From: Candidatus Caccoplasma merdavium
GTDB lineage: Bacteria; Bacteroidota; Bacteroidia; Bacteroidales; UBA11471
Reading direction: 5' to 3'
Length of the DNA: 64,000 nucleotides
Assembly: GCA_018715595.1 (NCBI GenBank)
Contig: DVLI01000019.1
Coordinates: forward strand, 90,987-154,986
Translations under genes and position numbers: made by a program
In this document: piece after piece, positions 23,104 to 31,940 of the stretch
How the letters are laid out: each line of letters begins with the position of its first letter
Numbering within the stretch: the first letter of the stretch is position 1
The notes under the pieces: generated by a model
What the model was told of the DNA's origin: nothing
Seen by the model: the letters and a program-made list of their open reading frames with translations, nothing else
Databases searched by the model: none

Positions 23104-24810
23104 ATGGCCAATTTTTATACCGATAACAGTGATTTGAAACATCACTTGACCCACCCGCTCATGCAGCGGATTGTGGCTCTGAAAGAACGCGAATATGCCG
23201 ATGCCCGGAAATACGACTACGCTCCCGTCGATTATGAAGACGCCATGGACAGTTACGAGAAAGTTCTCGAAATTGCCGGCGAAATCTGTGGCGACATTGT
23301 CGCTCCCAATGCCGAGAGCGTCGACCACGAAGGTCCCCACGTCGTCGATGGGCATGTCGTGTATGCCGCAGGTACGGCTCGTAACCTCGATGCCTTGGTA
23401 AAAGCCGGTCTCATGGGAATCTCCCTGCCCCGTCGTTACGGAGGACTCAATTTCTCGCTCGTTCCCTATATCATGGCCGCCGACATGGTGAGCCGTGCCG
23501 ATGCCGGATTTGTAAACATTTGGGGCTTGCAGGATTGCGCCGAAACCATTTATGAATTTGCCAGCGAGGACCAAAAACAACGCTACTTGCCCCGCGTATG
23601 CGCCGGCGAGACCATGGCGATGGACCTCACCGAGCCCGATGCCGGTTCCGACCTGCAATCGGTCATGCTCAAAGCCACATACAGCGAGGCCGACGGTTGC
23701 TGGTATCTCAATGGGGTGAAACGCTTCATCACCAATGGCGACGGACACATCTCCCTGGTACTTGCCCGCTCCGAGGAAGGCACCAAAGACGGCCGTGGCC
23801 TGTCGATGTTTATCTACGACAAGAACGACGGTGGTGTTACCGTGCGTCGCATCGAAAACAAGATGGGTATCAAGGGTTCGCCTACCTGCGAACTGGTGTT
23901 CCGCAATGCCAAGGCCGAGCTCTGCGGCGACCGCAAGATGGGTCTTATCAAGTATGTGATGGCGTTGATGAACGGCGCCCGTCTCGGCATCGCCGCCCAG
24001 TCGGTGGGAGTCTCCGAGGCTGCCTATCGCGAAGCCCTCACCTATGCCCGTGAACGTCGCCAGTTTGGCAAGGCCATCATCGAGTTCCCCGCCGTGTCGG
24101 AGATGCTTTCGCTCATGAAGGCCAAACTCGACGCATCGCGTTCGCTGCTTTACGAGACCACCCGTTTTGTCGACATGTATAAGACGCTCGAAGACATCTC
24201 GAAAGAGCGCAAACTCGAAAAGGAAGAGCGCGACGAGATGAAACGTTACCAAAAGCAGGCCGACGCCTTCACGCCCATGTCGAAGGGTATGGGCAGCGAG
24301 TTCTGTAATCAGAACGCCTACGATTGCGTGCAGATACACGGCGGCTCGGGTTTCATGAAAGACTATGCCTGCGAGCGCATCTACCGCGATGCCCGCATCA
24401 CGTCGATATACGAGGGAACCACCCAGTTGCAAGTGGTGGCGGCCATACGCCACGTCACCACCGGTACCTACCTCCACATGATGCACTATTACGAGGAGCA
24501 GGAGGTGTCGGGCGACTTGCAACCGCTGCGTGCCCGTCTCAAAGAGCTTACCGCCCTCTATGAGGCCGCTGTCGAGAAGGTAACGGCTACGAAGGACAAC
24601 GACTACATCGACTTCCATGCCCGCCGCATGGTCGAGATGGCCGGTCACATCATCATGGCCCATCTGCTCATACTCGATACCGAACGCAACGAGTCGTTCC
24701 GTACCTCGGCCGAGGTCTATACCCGCTATGCCGAAGCCGAAGTACGCAAGAATGCCGCCTTTATCCAGTCGTTCGACATCAATGACATGACCTATTACCG
24801 CCGCGATTGA
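23104..24810 (+). CDS. Acyl-CoA dehydrogenase
   Basis: The protein is 568 aa, longer than the 380-aa classical enzymes because of an N-terminal segment, an insert around 360-390 and a C-terminal helical extension. It has the flavin-binding segments AMDLTEPDAGSDLQS and WYLNGVKRFITNGD and the catalytic-base region SIYEGTTQLQ, with Glu437 at the usual position. It oxidises or, with a low-potential partner, reduces an acyl-CoA alpha-beta bond and exchanges electrons with EtfAB encoded just upstream. This organisation is known in Bacteroidales that make short-chain fatty acids. The substrate chain is unknown. Confidence 0.93.
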   Translation: MANFYTDNSDLKHHLTHPLMQRIVALKEREYADARKYDYAPVDYEDAMDSYEKVLEIAGEICGDIVAPNAESVDHEGPHVVDGHVVYAAGTARNLDALVKAGLMGISLPRRYGGLNFSLVPYIMAADMVSRADAGFVNIWGLQDCAETIYEFASEDQKQRYLPRVCAGETMAMDLTEPDAGSDLQSVMLKATYSEADGCWYLNGVKRFITNGDGHISLVLARSEEGTKDGRGLSMFIYDKNDGGVTVRRIENKMGIKGSPTCELVFRNAKAELCGDRKMGLIKYVMALMNGARLGIAAQSVGVSEAAYREALTYARERRQFGKAIIEFPAVSEMLSLMKAKLDASRSLLYETTRFVDMYKTLEDISKERKLEKEERDEMKRYQKQADAFTPMSKGMGSEFCNQNAYDCVQIHGGSGFMKDYACERIYRDARITSIYEGTTQLQVVAAIRHVTTGTYLHMMHYYEEQEVSGDLQPLRARLKELTALYEAAVEKVTATKDNDYIDFHARRMVEMAGHIIMAHLLILDTERNESFRTSAEVYTRYAEAEVRKNAAFIQSFDINDMTYYRRD

Positions 24811-24840
24811 ACGCGAGTCGTGAGATTGCTAATGCCGAAA

Positions 24841-24878
24841 AACAAACGCCCGACAGAAAAGTCGGGCGTTTGTTTTAT
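24841..24878. terminator. Bidirectional terminator after the etf operon
   Basis: AACAAACGCCCGAC (24841-24854) and GTCGGGCGTTTGTT (24861-24874) form a 14-bp stem around AGAAAA. TTTTAT follows on the plus strand, and the AACAAA start gives a T-rich tail on the minus strand. It serves both convergent units. Confidence 0.88.
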
Positions 24879-24885
24879 ATTGTGA

Positions 24886-25461
24886 TTAGAATTCTACTCC
24901 TATGCGTAAGGAGGGACCGTGGTGGTGGAGCCTTCTTGTGTAGGAATCGTAGAAGTAAAAACTTCCGTTTCGGTAGTGGTAATATTTTTCTTCATGGACG
25001 CACTGTTGATAATTATACCCGATACTCATGTTCATCGCCAACTTTGGGGCGATTTTCAGTCGGGCGCCAAATGCGGTCAGATTGACGTAATATCCGGGAT
25101 TTAATTTGTCAGAACTTTTTTTGCCCAGAGCATAACCGGCTTTTAGCCCGAAGAATGGGGTGAATTTCCGGTCTGAAATATTGACTCGAAAATCAACAAA
25201 CAGAGGCAAAAACCATCTTTTGCCCATTTCGTGATATTCGCAACCCAGCCCTGCTCCTACGAAAAGATGGGAATTGATTTGGCATCCGTGGGTGGTGCTT
25301 ATTGAGCCTGTCCCTCTGGGGTTGTAGAATCCCACGTTGAAAGAGGTTCCCAATTCTACAAAACCTCGGTATCTGCTGTTTTTTTCGGCGTGATTATCAG
25401 CTTGGGCGGTTATTGGTGCTGCCAGTAAAAGTATCAGTAGGGAAAGAATATATTTTCTCAT
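24886..25461 (-). CDS. Outer-membrane beta-barrel protein (191 aa)
   Basis: A signal peptide (MRKYILSLLILLLAAPITAQA) is followed by alternating hydrophobic strands (YRGFVELGTSFNVGFYNP, HLFVGAGLGCEYHEMGKRW, FTPFFGLKAGYALGKK). The chain ends in Phe (LRIGVEF), consistent with a small 8-stranded barrel. A tyrosine- and histidine-rich stretch (about 155-180) lies near the C-terminus. It follows the CotH-like gene by 48 bases and is probably co-transcribed with it. Function unknown. Base composition is more AT-rich than the etf operon or valS. Confidence 0.72.
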   Translation of the reverse strand: MRKYILSLLILLLAAPITAQADNHAEKNSRYRGFVELGTSFNVGFYNPRGTGSISTTHGCQINSHLFVGAGLGCEYHEMGKRWFLPLFVDFRVNISDRKFTPFFGLKAGYALGKKSSDKLNPGYYVNLTAFGARLKIAPKLAMNMSIGYNYQQCVHEEKYYHYRNGSFYFYDSYTRRLHHHGPSLRIGVEF

Positions 25462-25509
25462 ATGCATAGGGCTTTGGTTATGTTTTTAGAATCAATGGTT
25501 TGCGGACCC

Positions 25510-26751
25510 TTAGTTGGACCATTCGCTGTTCAAGAAGTCTATGCGGTTTTGCAGGACTTCAAAGAGCTGTCTTTTTTTGCTTTCTGTGTCGCCTTTGTTG
25601 TATTGCGGCCAGCGTTTTGCATCGCATTTGTCAGCTTCGGCACAACGTTGAGCCATTTCGGCGATAAATGTGTATATCGGTTCGTATTTGGCGGGATAAA
25701 ACTCGTTCCATACTTTGCGTACATGTTCTTGGAAACGCGGGTATTTGGCGATTTCTTTAATCCAGCAACGGGGTCTTTTCCCTTTTTCGTAGAAGAAGTT
25801 GCGGGCACCACCCTCGAATGAATTTCCGAAATCCCACAGGGGACCGAATATCCATTTGGTGTCATTCCCTCTGTTTTTATAGAAATAGGAACTACCTGCG
25901 AAGGCGTCGCCGTTGCAGAAAATTTCTTGTATGATATAATAACGGGCGAGGGCGTCGATGTCGATATATTTTTCCCAGGTGGTGGAGTTTTTATCGTCAG
26001 CATACACGGCATCGTCTATGGCTTTCATCTGTTGACGCAGGTAAGACTCTTGTTCTTTGGAGAGAATTTCGGGGCTTTTGTGTGTGATGTGCATGATGTA
26101 ACCGCTGCCATTGACAAATTTTATTTGGTCGGGGTCGTTGTAGTTGTCGATTTCGAGCAGCCAGCCTCCGGTGATTTCGTCGGCGTTTGTGCAGTTGTCG
26201 TCTTGCTCGGTGATGTTTACCCGTTTGTCATCCACACGGATATTTTCTACGAGGAAATAGAGCCCTTTGTATTCGTTATTTACAACTACTTCTACGGGCT
26301 CGGCTTCGGGCGTCCAGGCCAGACCTATTTCCTTGCCTAATTCGAAGGCTGCCGTTTCGGTCAAGTACTGGCTGTATGCTCCCACATGGGCTAACAGGAC
26401 GAAATGTTTGCTTTTGTTCATTCCCAGTGGAGTGGCTTTGCTGCCCAATTTCAAGCGATATGGTTTTTTATCTTTGTTCCAGGAGGAATTTCCGCGTCCG
26501 CGAATCTCCAAAGGCAGTTGTTCTGCTTCGCTGCCTATCGGTTCGTAGCCGTTGAGATCGAATGTCTCGAGATAGTAGGTGGCGTTGATATATTCTTCTT
26601 TCGAGACGATGGGCTTGTTTTCTTCGGTGTTGATAAACAATACGGGAAGGGTGCGTGAGTAGGTACAATTTGCGATGTCGATTTTTACTTCTTCTTCGGA
26701 ACAACCGGAGACGATTGTCAATAGGAGAATGAGGTATGCCAATCTTTTCAT
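25510..26751 (-). CDS. CotH-like atypical kinase-fold lipoprotein
   Basis: The protein is 413 aa. A lipoprotein signal (MKRLAYLILLLTIVSGCSEE) is followed by a CotH domain over most of the chain. Recognisable motifs are LEIRGRGNSSWNKDKKPYRLKL (positions about 80-102), FVLLAHVGAYSQYLTETAA, GLYFLVENIRVDDKRVNI and WIFGPLWDFGNSFEG. CotH proteins of spore formers and some secreted bacterial relatives are atypical kinases that phosphorylate secreted proteins. In Bacteroidetes the substrate and activity are untested. The lipid anchor puts it on the outer or inner membrane. It leads a two-gene unit with the beta-barrel gene downstream. Confidence 0.85.
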   Translation of the reverse strand: MKRLAYLILLLTIVSGCSEEEVKIDIANCTYSRTLPVLFINTEENKPIVSKEEYINATYYLETFDLNGYEPIGSEAEQLPLEIRGRGNSSWNKDKKPYRLKLGSKATPLGMNKSKHFVLLAHVGAYSQYLTETAAFELGKEIGLAWTPEAEPVEVVVNNEYKGLYFLVENIRVDDKRVNITEQDDNCTNADEITGGWLLEIDNYNDPDQIKFVNGSGYIMHITHKSPEILSKEQESYLRQQMKAIDDAVYADDKNSTTWEKYIDIDALARYYIIQEIFCNGDAFAGSSYFYKNRGNDTKWIFGPLWDFGNSFEGGARNFFYEKGKRPRCWIKEIAKYPRFQEHVRKVWNEFYPAKYEPIYTFIAEMAQRCAEADKCDAKRWPQYNKGDTESKKRQLFEVLQNRIDFLNSEWSN

Positions 26752-27118
26752 ATGGGTTATATGTTTGTGAAGTTGTTTTTGGTATTGTTTGTCGTGTATG
26801 CATTGGAACAGCCATTTGTTTGCTGATGCAACGATTGTCGATGTCCCGCAATAAAGATAAACGAAAAATATAAAGTGTGCGGCCGGAAGTGGACTTTTGG
26901 AACAAAGAAACAGACCAACCGATTTTAATATCTGACGGCCTGTTGCAAAAATGAAAGATTACATTGGAGTTTTGCTTCCGTTATGTCGGAACGCGAGAAC
27001 GAGGTTTCCATGTCGTTCATCATCAACAACATGGCATGTTGTCGTCCCGGCTAAAAATGAAACCTCAATATTTGCGTCCGGGAACTTTTATCTTTCCGGA
27101 CGTTTTTTGTTGAATAGG
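26752..27118. other. Intergenic region between CotH-like and acyltransferase genes
   Basis: No convincing gene lies in these 367 bases. It holds a near-consensus minus-strand -7 box for the CotH-like gene (TATCTTTA, 26859-26852), a 17-base palindrome (ACAACATG-G-CATGTTGT, 27026-27042) and a strong plus-strand terminator (27085-27116). A 97-codon open frame (26951-27244) runs through the terminator and is not protein-like. Confidence 0.5.
27081..27116 (+). terminator. Terminator hairpin with T run
   Basis: CGTCCGGGAA pairs with TTTCCGGACG (10 bp with one G-T pair) around CTTTTATC and is followed by TTTTTTG. The T run is on the plus strand, although both flanking genes are on the minus strand. 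It may end an unseen plus-strand transcript or act as a weak terminator for the minus-strand acyltransferase. Confidence 0.55.
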
Positions 27119-28156
27119 TTATTTATTGGGACAATGATTCGTCCGCCGGGGAAATTTCCCCAGAAGCCAGAACGCACAGACAGGCGATTTGTGAATGGCC
27201 TTGATTATAAAAACGCAGACAATCAATATGATAATGGATATTGATGGAGCAACTATAAAATTAAAGAGGTAGAAATTCAGATGGTCAAAGTTTAAATATC
27301 TTGCTAATAAAACTTCTATTATATAGCTTTGAAGGATATAAATTCCCAAGGTATATTGTCCCCAAGAGCTGCATATTTCGAAAAACTTCGGGATGGAGTC
27401 TTTATCGAAGAGTTTTCGGAATAAAAAGATGAAAGAGAGGCTTCCGGCTATACCGATGATGATGCGATATGTTCTTTTGTAACCATATTCGAGAAGGGGA
27501 TATGGATCTCTGTTGATGATGGCCTCTTTTAAATCGGGGGAAAACCAGAAGCTTTTGTCCCAAAAGCAGAGTAAGACGATAAAAGACAGAACGATGATGG
27601 GGTAAACCGATTTAAGTTTCCGCATCATTTCGGGAGAATTGTTTAATTCCAGTCCCAGTAAAAATGCCGGATACATCAGATGGACTTGATAAAAAGGAAT
27701 GACTTGGCTGAAAAATAGAGTCAGGACAATCCTCGTTCCCCTTTTCAGATTGCAGCGGTATCCCAAGAATGCAATTAAGTAGCAGATAAAACAACTTTTC
27801 AAAAACCAGAATCCACCTCGAAAGGAATGGAGTAGGGAATCGATGAATGATGAGTCGAGCGCAGGTCGAATAAGAAAACTAATGAGAATACCCCATGTAA
27901 GGCAGGGAAGGAGCAGTTGGACGCTCTTTTTTTTCAGAAAGTCATTGAGCCTAATATGCATGGACGATGCCGCAAAATAGCCCGATATCATCATGAAAAG
28001 GGGCATGTGGAAGGCGTATATCGTGCGGTATAGGGGTTCGTCGACGGGTTCGCTTGATAAGAAATATTGAATGCAGTGCCCCCAAAGGACAAGAAATATG
28101 GCAAACAATTTCAATATGTCAAACGATCGGAGGCGGTTTCCTGTTGAAAGTTGCAT
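27119..28156 (-). CDS. Acyltransferase family 3 membrane protein
   Basis: The protein is 345 aa with about ten membrane helices. The N-terminus (RLRSFDILKLFAIFLVLWGHCIQYF) has the family's R-x-x-x-D...H arrangement, followed by the first-loop segment FHMPLFMMISGYFAASS. Members (OafA/NodX type) transfer acetyl or other acyl groups to surface polysaccharide sugars across the inner membrane. No glycan cluster surrounds it, so the acceptor is unknown. The -7 box at 28178-28185 fixes the start at 28156 rather than the upstream ATG at 28180. It is clearly AT-richer than valS beside it, which hints at acquisition. Confidence 0.88.
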   Translation of the reverse strand: MQLSTGNRLRSFDILKLFAIFLVLWGHCIQYFLSSEPVDEPLYRTIYAFHMPLFMMISGYFAASSMHIRLNDFLKKKSVQLLLPCLTWGILISFLIRPALDSSFIDSLLHSFRGGFWFLKSCFICYLIAFLGYRCNLKRGTRIVLTLFFSQVIPFYQVHLMYPAFLLGLELNNSPEMMRKLKSVYPIIVLSFIVLLCFWDKSFWFSPDLKEAIINRDPYPLLEYGYKRTYRIIIGIAGSLSFIFLFRKLFDKDSIPKFFEICSSWGQYTLGIYILQSYIIEVLLARYLNFDHLNFYLFNFIVAPSISIIILIVCVFIIKAIHKSPVCAFWLLGKFPRRTNHCPNK

Positions 28157-28177
28157 TCTTTTTCTATAAAATTTTTG

Positions 28178-28185
28178 CAAAGATA
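28178..28185 (-). promoter_or_regulatory. -7 box of the acyltransferase gene
   Basis: TATCTTTG on the minus strand, 21 bases before the chosen start. The ATG at 28180 falls inside the box and so cannot be the start. Confidence 0.55.
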
Positions 28186-28257
28186 ATATACCTCTTTTAT
28201 TCGTAAATAAATCATACTACATGTTGTTAAATATTAACATTTTTGTTGGGGGGTATC

Positions 28258-28294
28258 AAAGCAAAGGGGCTGCTTTTAGCAGCCCCTTTGCTTT
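28258..28294. terminator. Terminator after valS
   Basis: AAAGCAAAGGGGCTGC (28258-28273) and its complement (28279-28294) form a perfect 16-bp stem around TTTTA. It lies 17 bases past the valS stop on the minus strand. Confidence 0.85.
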
Positions 28295-28310
28295 GATTGA
28301 AATTACTTTC

Positions 28311-30935
28311 TTATTTTTTGAGGGCGGCGATGCTCTCTTCAAGCGATTTGATTTTGCTCTCGGCATCGGCCTGTTTCTTGCGCTCCATCTCCACCACTTT
28401 GGCGGGGGCGTTGTTGACGAAGCGTTCATTGCCCAGCTTGGCGAGGACCGAACGCAAGAAGCCTTGTTGGTAGTTCAACTCCTCTTCGAGTTTCTTTATC
28501 TCGGCTTCTACGTCGATGCTGTTTCCCAGCGGTACGGCATACTCGGTCGTTCCCACCATGAACGAAGCGGCCGTGGCGTCTTTGGCTGCTACCGTTTCTA
28601 TGGCAGAGAGGTTGCCCAGCTTGGTGATGACGGCATCGCAACTGCCTTCATGGGTACCGATGGCTTGCAACGTCAGCGGCTCCTTGTTGGGAATGTTTTT
28701 CTGCAATCGTATCGTACGCACGCCGGCGATGATTTCCTTGGCTTTCTCGACGGCGGCGAGCAAGGCGCTGTCGGCGGTGCCGGGTGCGGGAATCTGCTCT
28801 ATCATGATGCTTTCGCCCTCTTTGCGGTCGTAGAGGTGTTGCCACAGCTCTTCGGTGATGAAGGGCATGAAGGGGTGGAGCAGTTTGAGCAGCGTGTCGA
28901 AGAATCCGAGTGTCGCGTCGTAGCTCTTGCGGTCGATGGGTTGTTGGTAGCCAGGTTTTATCATTTCGAGGTACCACGAGGAGAATTCGTCCCAGAAGAG
29001 TTTATACACGGCCATCAAGGCTTCGGAGAGGCGGTATTTGGAGAAGAGGTCGGCCATCTCGGCGTTGACCTGGTCGAGCATGGCGGCAAACCACTTGGTG
29101 GCGATGCGGGCCGACTCGGGTTGGGGCAGGTTGTCGTCGACTGTCCAGCCTTTGACGAGACGGAAGGCGTTCCATATCTTGTTGTTGAAGTTACGGCCTT
29201 GTTCGCACAAGGCATCGTCGAAGAGTATGTCGTTTCCGGCCGGAGCCGAGAGCATCATGCCCATGCGCACGCCGTCGGCGCCATATCGGTCGATGAGTTC
29301 GATGGGGTCGGGCGAGTTGCCGAGCGACTTCGACATCTTGCGGCCTATCTTGTCGCGCACGATACCGGTGAAGTAGACATTCTTGAAGGGCATCTGTCCT
29401 TCGTATTCATAGCCGGCCATAATCATGCGGGCCACCCAGAAGAAGATGATGTCGGGGCCGGTAACCAGGTCGGAGGTGGGGTAGTAGTAGCGTATCTCCT
29501 CGTTGCCGGGGTTGTTGATGCCGTCGAAGAGGGAGATGGGCCACAGCCACGAGGAGAACCAGGTGTCGAGGCAGTCTTCGTCCTGACGCAGGTCGTCGAG
29601 CGTGAGGGCGGCATTGCCACTCTTCTCGCGGGCCAGTTTCAGGGCTTCTTCGGCGCTCTCGGCAACGACGTAGCCGCCTTCGGGCAGGAAGTAGGCCGGT
29701 ATGCGGTGTCCCCACCACAGTTGGCGGGAGATGCACCAGTCTTTGATGTTCTCCATCCAGTGGCGGTAGGTGTTTTTGTATTTGGCGGGGTAGAACTTGA
29801 TGTCGTCGTCCATGACCGGTTTGAGGGCGATTTGGGCGAGGTGTTCCATTTTGAGGAACCATTGCATCGAGAGTTTGGGCTCGATGACGACGTTGGTGCG
29901 TTCGGAGTATCCTACCTTGTTGTTGTAGTCTTCGACCTTTTCGAGCAGACCGGCCTTTTCGAGGTCTTCGGCAATCTGCCGGCGCACGTCGAAGCGGTCT
30001 TGGCCCACATACATGCCACCGGCCTCGCTGATGGTGCCGTTGTCGTTGAAGATGTCGATGACGGGCAGGTTGTATTTCTCGCCCAGCATATAGTCGTTGA
30101 CGTCGTGGGCGGGGGTCACTTTCAGACAGCCGGTTCCGAATTCGATGTCGACATAGTCGTCCATGATGATGGGCACGGCGCGACCTACGAGCGGCACGAT
30201 GACCCGTTTGCCTTTGAGGTAGCCGTAACGCGGGTCATTGGGGTTGACGCATACGGCGGTATCGCCCAATATGGTTTCGGGTCGGGTGGTGGCTACGACG
30301 ATATATTTGTCGGCTTCACCCTCGATCATGTAGCGCAGGTAGTAGAGCTTGCTGTGTTCTTCCTTGTAGATAACCTCTTCGTCGGAGAGGGCGGTGAGCG
30401 CTTTCGGGTCCCAGTTTACCATGCGCACGCCGCGGTAGATGAGTCCTTTGTTGTAGAGGTCGACAAATACCTTGATGACGCTGCGGCTGCGGGTCTCGTC
30501 CATGGTGAAGGCGGTGCGGTCCCAGTCGCATGAGGCGCCTAGACGGCGCAGTTGTTTCAGAATGATGCCGCCGTGTGTCTCGGTCCAGTCCCACGCATGT
30601 TTGAGAAATTCGTCGCGGGTGAGGTCGGTTTTTTTGATGCCTTGCGAAGCCAACTTGTTCACGACTTTGGCTTCGGTGGCAATCGATGCGTGGTCGGTAC
30701 CCGGTACCCAGCAGGCATTCTTGCCGGTCATGCGGGCGCGACGCACGAGAATGTCCTGAATGGTGTTGTTGAGCATGTGTCCCATGTGCAGCACGCCCGT
30801 GACGTTGGGGGGCGGGATAACTATCGTATAAGGTTCGCGACCATCGGGTTTCGACTTGAAATAGCCGTTTTTCAGCCAGTATTCATACCACTTGCCTTCG
30901 ACATCGGCCGGGTTGTACTTCGTTGCAATATCCAT
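28311..30935 (-). CDS. valS: Valyl-tRNA synthetase
   Basis: The protein is 874 aa, the usual size. It charges tRNA-Val with valine in the cytoplasm. The class I signatures are HMGH at residues 50-53 ([16 protein letters not shown]) and KMSKS near 531 ([13 protein letters not shown]). The editing (CP1) domain holds the [13 protein letters not shown] motif. The C-terminal coiled coil (about 805-874, rich in K/E/L) is the ValRS tRNA-binding arm. The promoter at 30964-30995 and the strong terminator make it a single-gene unit. Confidence 0.97.
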   Translation of the reverse strand: MDIATKYNPADVEGKWYEYWLKNGYFKSKPDGREPYTIVIPPPNVTGVLHMGHMLNNTIQDILVRRARMTGKNACWVPGTDHASIATEAKVVNKLASQGIKKTDLTRDEFLKHAWDWTETHGGIILKQLRRLGASCDWDRTAFTMDETRSRSVIKVFVDLYNKGLIYRGVRMVNWDPKALTALSDEEVIYKEEHSKLYYLRYMIEGEADKYIVVATTRPETILGDTAVCVNPNDPRYGYLKGKRVIVPLVGRAVPIIMDDYVDIEFGTGCLKVTPAHDVNDYMLGEKYNLPVIDIFNDNGTISEAGGMYVGQDRFDVRRQIAEDLEKAGLLEKVEDYNNKVGYSERTNVVIEPKLSMQWFLKMEHLAQIALKPVMDDDIKFYPAKYKNTYRHWMENIKDWCISRQLWWGHRIPAYFLPEGGYVVAESAEEALKLAREKSGNAALTLDDLRQDEDCLDTWFSSWLWPISLFDGINNPGNEEIRYYYPTSDLVTGPDIIFFWVARMIMAGYEYEGQMPFKNVYFTGIVRDKIGRKMSKSLGNSPDPIELIDRYGADGVRMGMMLSAPAGNDILFDDALCEQGRNFNNKIWNAFRLVKGWTVDDNLPQPESARIATKWFAAMLDQVNAEMADLFSKYRLSEALMAVYKLFWDEFSSWYLEMIKPGYQQPIDRKSYDATLGFFDTLLKLLHPFMPFITEELWQHLYDRKEGESIMIEQIPAPGTADSALLAAVEKAKEIIAGVRTIRLQKNIPNKEPLTLQAIGTHEGSCDAVITKLGNLSAIETVAAKDATAASFMVGTTEYAVPLGNSIDVEAEIKKLEEELNYQQGFLRSVLAKLGNERFVNNAPAKVVEMERKKQADAESKIKSLEESIAALKK

Positions 30936-30963
30936 CGTCTTGCGGTTCTAAGAAATTTGTTTG

Positions 30964-30995
30964 CAAAGATAATGCAAGGAGCCGGCAATGCCAAA
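30964..30995 (-). promoter_or_regulatory. Promoter of valS
   Basis: On the minus strand TTTG (30995-30992), 20 bases, TATCTTTG (30971-30964), 29 bases before the start. Confidence 0.7.
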
Positions 30996-31087
30996 CATAT
31001 CGCGGGTGCCTTTGCCGGTAATTCCTGATTATTTGGCTGCAAAAGTAGTTAAAAAACGGCAAATCCGAAACCGAAACGGCCGTACGT

Positions 31088-31118
31088 TTTGATAAATCTG
31101 TATTATGTAATATCTTTG
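31088..31118 (+). promoter_or_regulatory. Promoter of the caspase-like gene
   Basis: TTTG (31088-31091), 19 bases, TATCTTTG (31111-31118), 55 bases before the start at 31174. The AT-rich gene thus has a standard host-type promoter. Confidence 0.65.
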
Positions 31119-31173
31119 ATAAATTATAAAATAATGTATTCTATTTATATTTTGAAAGATAAACATAGATGCA

Positions 31174-31731
31174 ATGGCTGGAATTATATGTATAGAGGCA
31201 GATTTTGAGATTACGCGCCCTAAGAGAAAACTTCATACAAATAGTGAGCATCTTATAAAGTTTCTGAGTGAAGAATTTTGTATACCTCATATTTATCGTC
31301 GTGTAGCAACTTATCAAGAGTTTGATTATTACACAGAACAGTTTGCAAAGAGACTTTATGATAAGTATGATTTTATATATCTCTGTTTTCATGGAGATAC
31401 TCATTCAATTTTTTTTGAAGGAGATGAGAAAGATATGTCGTTACGAGATCTTGCTGTAAGTTGCAAAGATAGATTTATCAATAAATATGTTCATTTTGGT
31501 AGTTGCCGCACGATGCTTGGATCAAGAGGTGAAGTGGATTTTTTTAAAGAACAAACTGGGGCGAAAGTAGTATCTGGTTATACAAAATCTGTAAATAGCA
31601 GTTTATGTGCAATTCATGATATGGCTTTAATAAGAGAGTTCGTTACAAGAAAACAGATTACCCCAATGTTTAAATGTTTAAAAGAGCTATACGGTGGATT
31701 GGAGGATAAACTTGGATTTAAAAAGTTTTAA
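31174..31731 (+). CDS. Small caspase-like (DUF6642/CHAT-like) protein
   Basis: The protein is 185 aa, cytoplasmic, with no signal peptide. Its order matches what I recall of DUF6642: an N-terminal strand (MAGIICIEADFE), a helix with HIYRRVATYQEFDYY, strand FIYLCFHGDTHSIFF with His73, then YVHFGSCRTM with Cys111, and strand KVVSGYTKSV. A His-Gly followed by a strand-end Ser-Cys is the clan CD (caspase/CHAT) catalytic arrangement, so a peptidase is plausible but unproven. The gene is far more AT-rich than valS and the GH95 gene on either side, stands alone, and has its own promoter and terminator. This suggests recent transfer. A role in stress or phage defence is speculation. Confidence 0.65.
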   Translation: MAGIICIEADFEITRPKRKLHTNSEHLIKFLSEEFCIPHIYRRVATYQEFDYYTEQFAKRLYDKYDFIYLCFHGDTHSIFFEGDEKDMSLRDLAVSCKDRFINKYVHFGSCRTMLGSRGEVDFFKEQTGAKVVSGYTKSVNSSLCAIHDMALIREFVTRKQITPMFKCLKELYGGLEDKLGFKKF

Positions 31732-31741
31732 TTCATGAATA

Positions 31742-31770
31742 AACTTCATATTTATATGAGGTTTTTTTAT
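31742..31770 (+). terminator. Terminator after the caspase-like gene
   Basis: AACTTCATAT (31742-31751) pairs with ATATGAGGTT (31754-31763), one G-T pair, followed by a run of T. The paired arms leave a tiny loop, so the inner pairs would open. Confidence 0.75.
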
Positions 31771-31883
31771 CAGTCTATCTTGTTAGAGAATATAAAAATT
31801 CGCAATATCCTATATAGGCTTTATTTCATTGAAATAGAGATTGTGCAGAATTGTTGCAAAAGCGTGTAAATTTTGGCCAATGC

Positions 31884-31914
31884 TTGGAACGAGAGTTCTT
31901 ATAGGGTACATTTG
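31884..31914 (+). promoter_or_regulatory. Promoter of the GH95 gene
   Basis: TTG (31884-31886), 20 bases, TACATTTG (31907-31914). It excludes the GTG at 31914 as start. Confidence 0.65.
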
Positions 31915-31940
31915 TGTGTCAAACAAGAAAACTAACGAGT

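Noticed and set aside
22084..24663. An 859-codon minus-strand open frame opposite etfA and the acyl-CoA dehydrogenase
   Set aside because: It covers two real genes in the antisense direction, is rich in H/V/G, and has no domain features.
28221..30533. A 770-codon open frame on the plus strand, antisense to valS
   Set aside because: It is the mirror of codon bias in valS, with low-complexity V/G/E/F composition and no recognisable domain. valS on the other strand is unmistakable.
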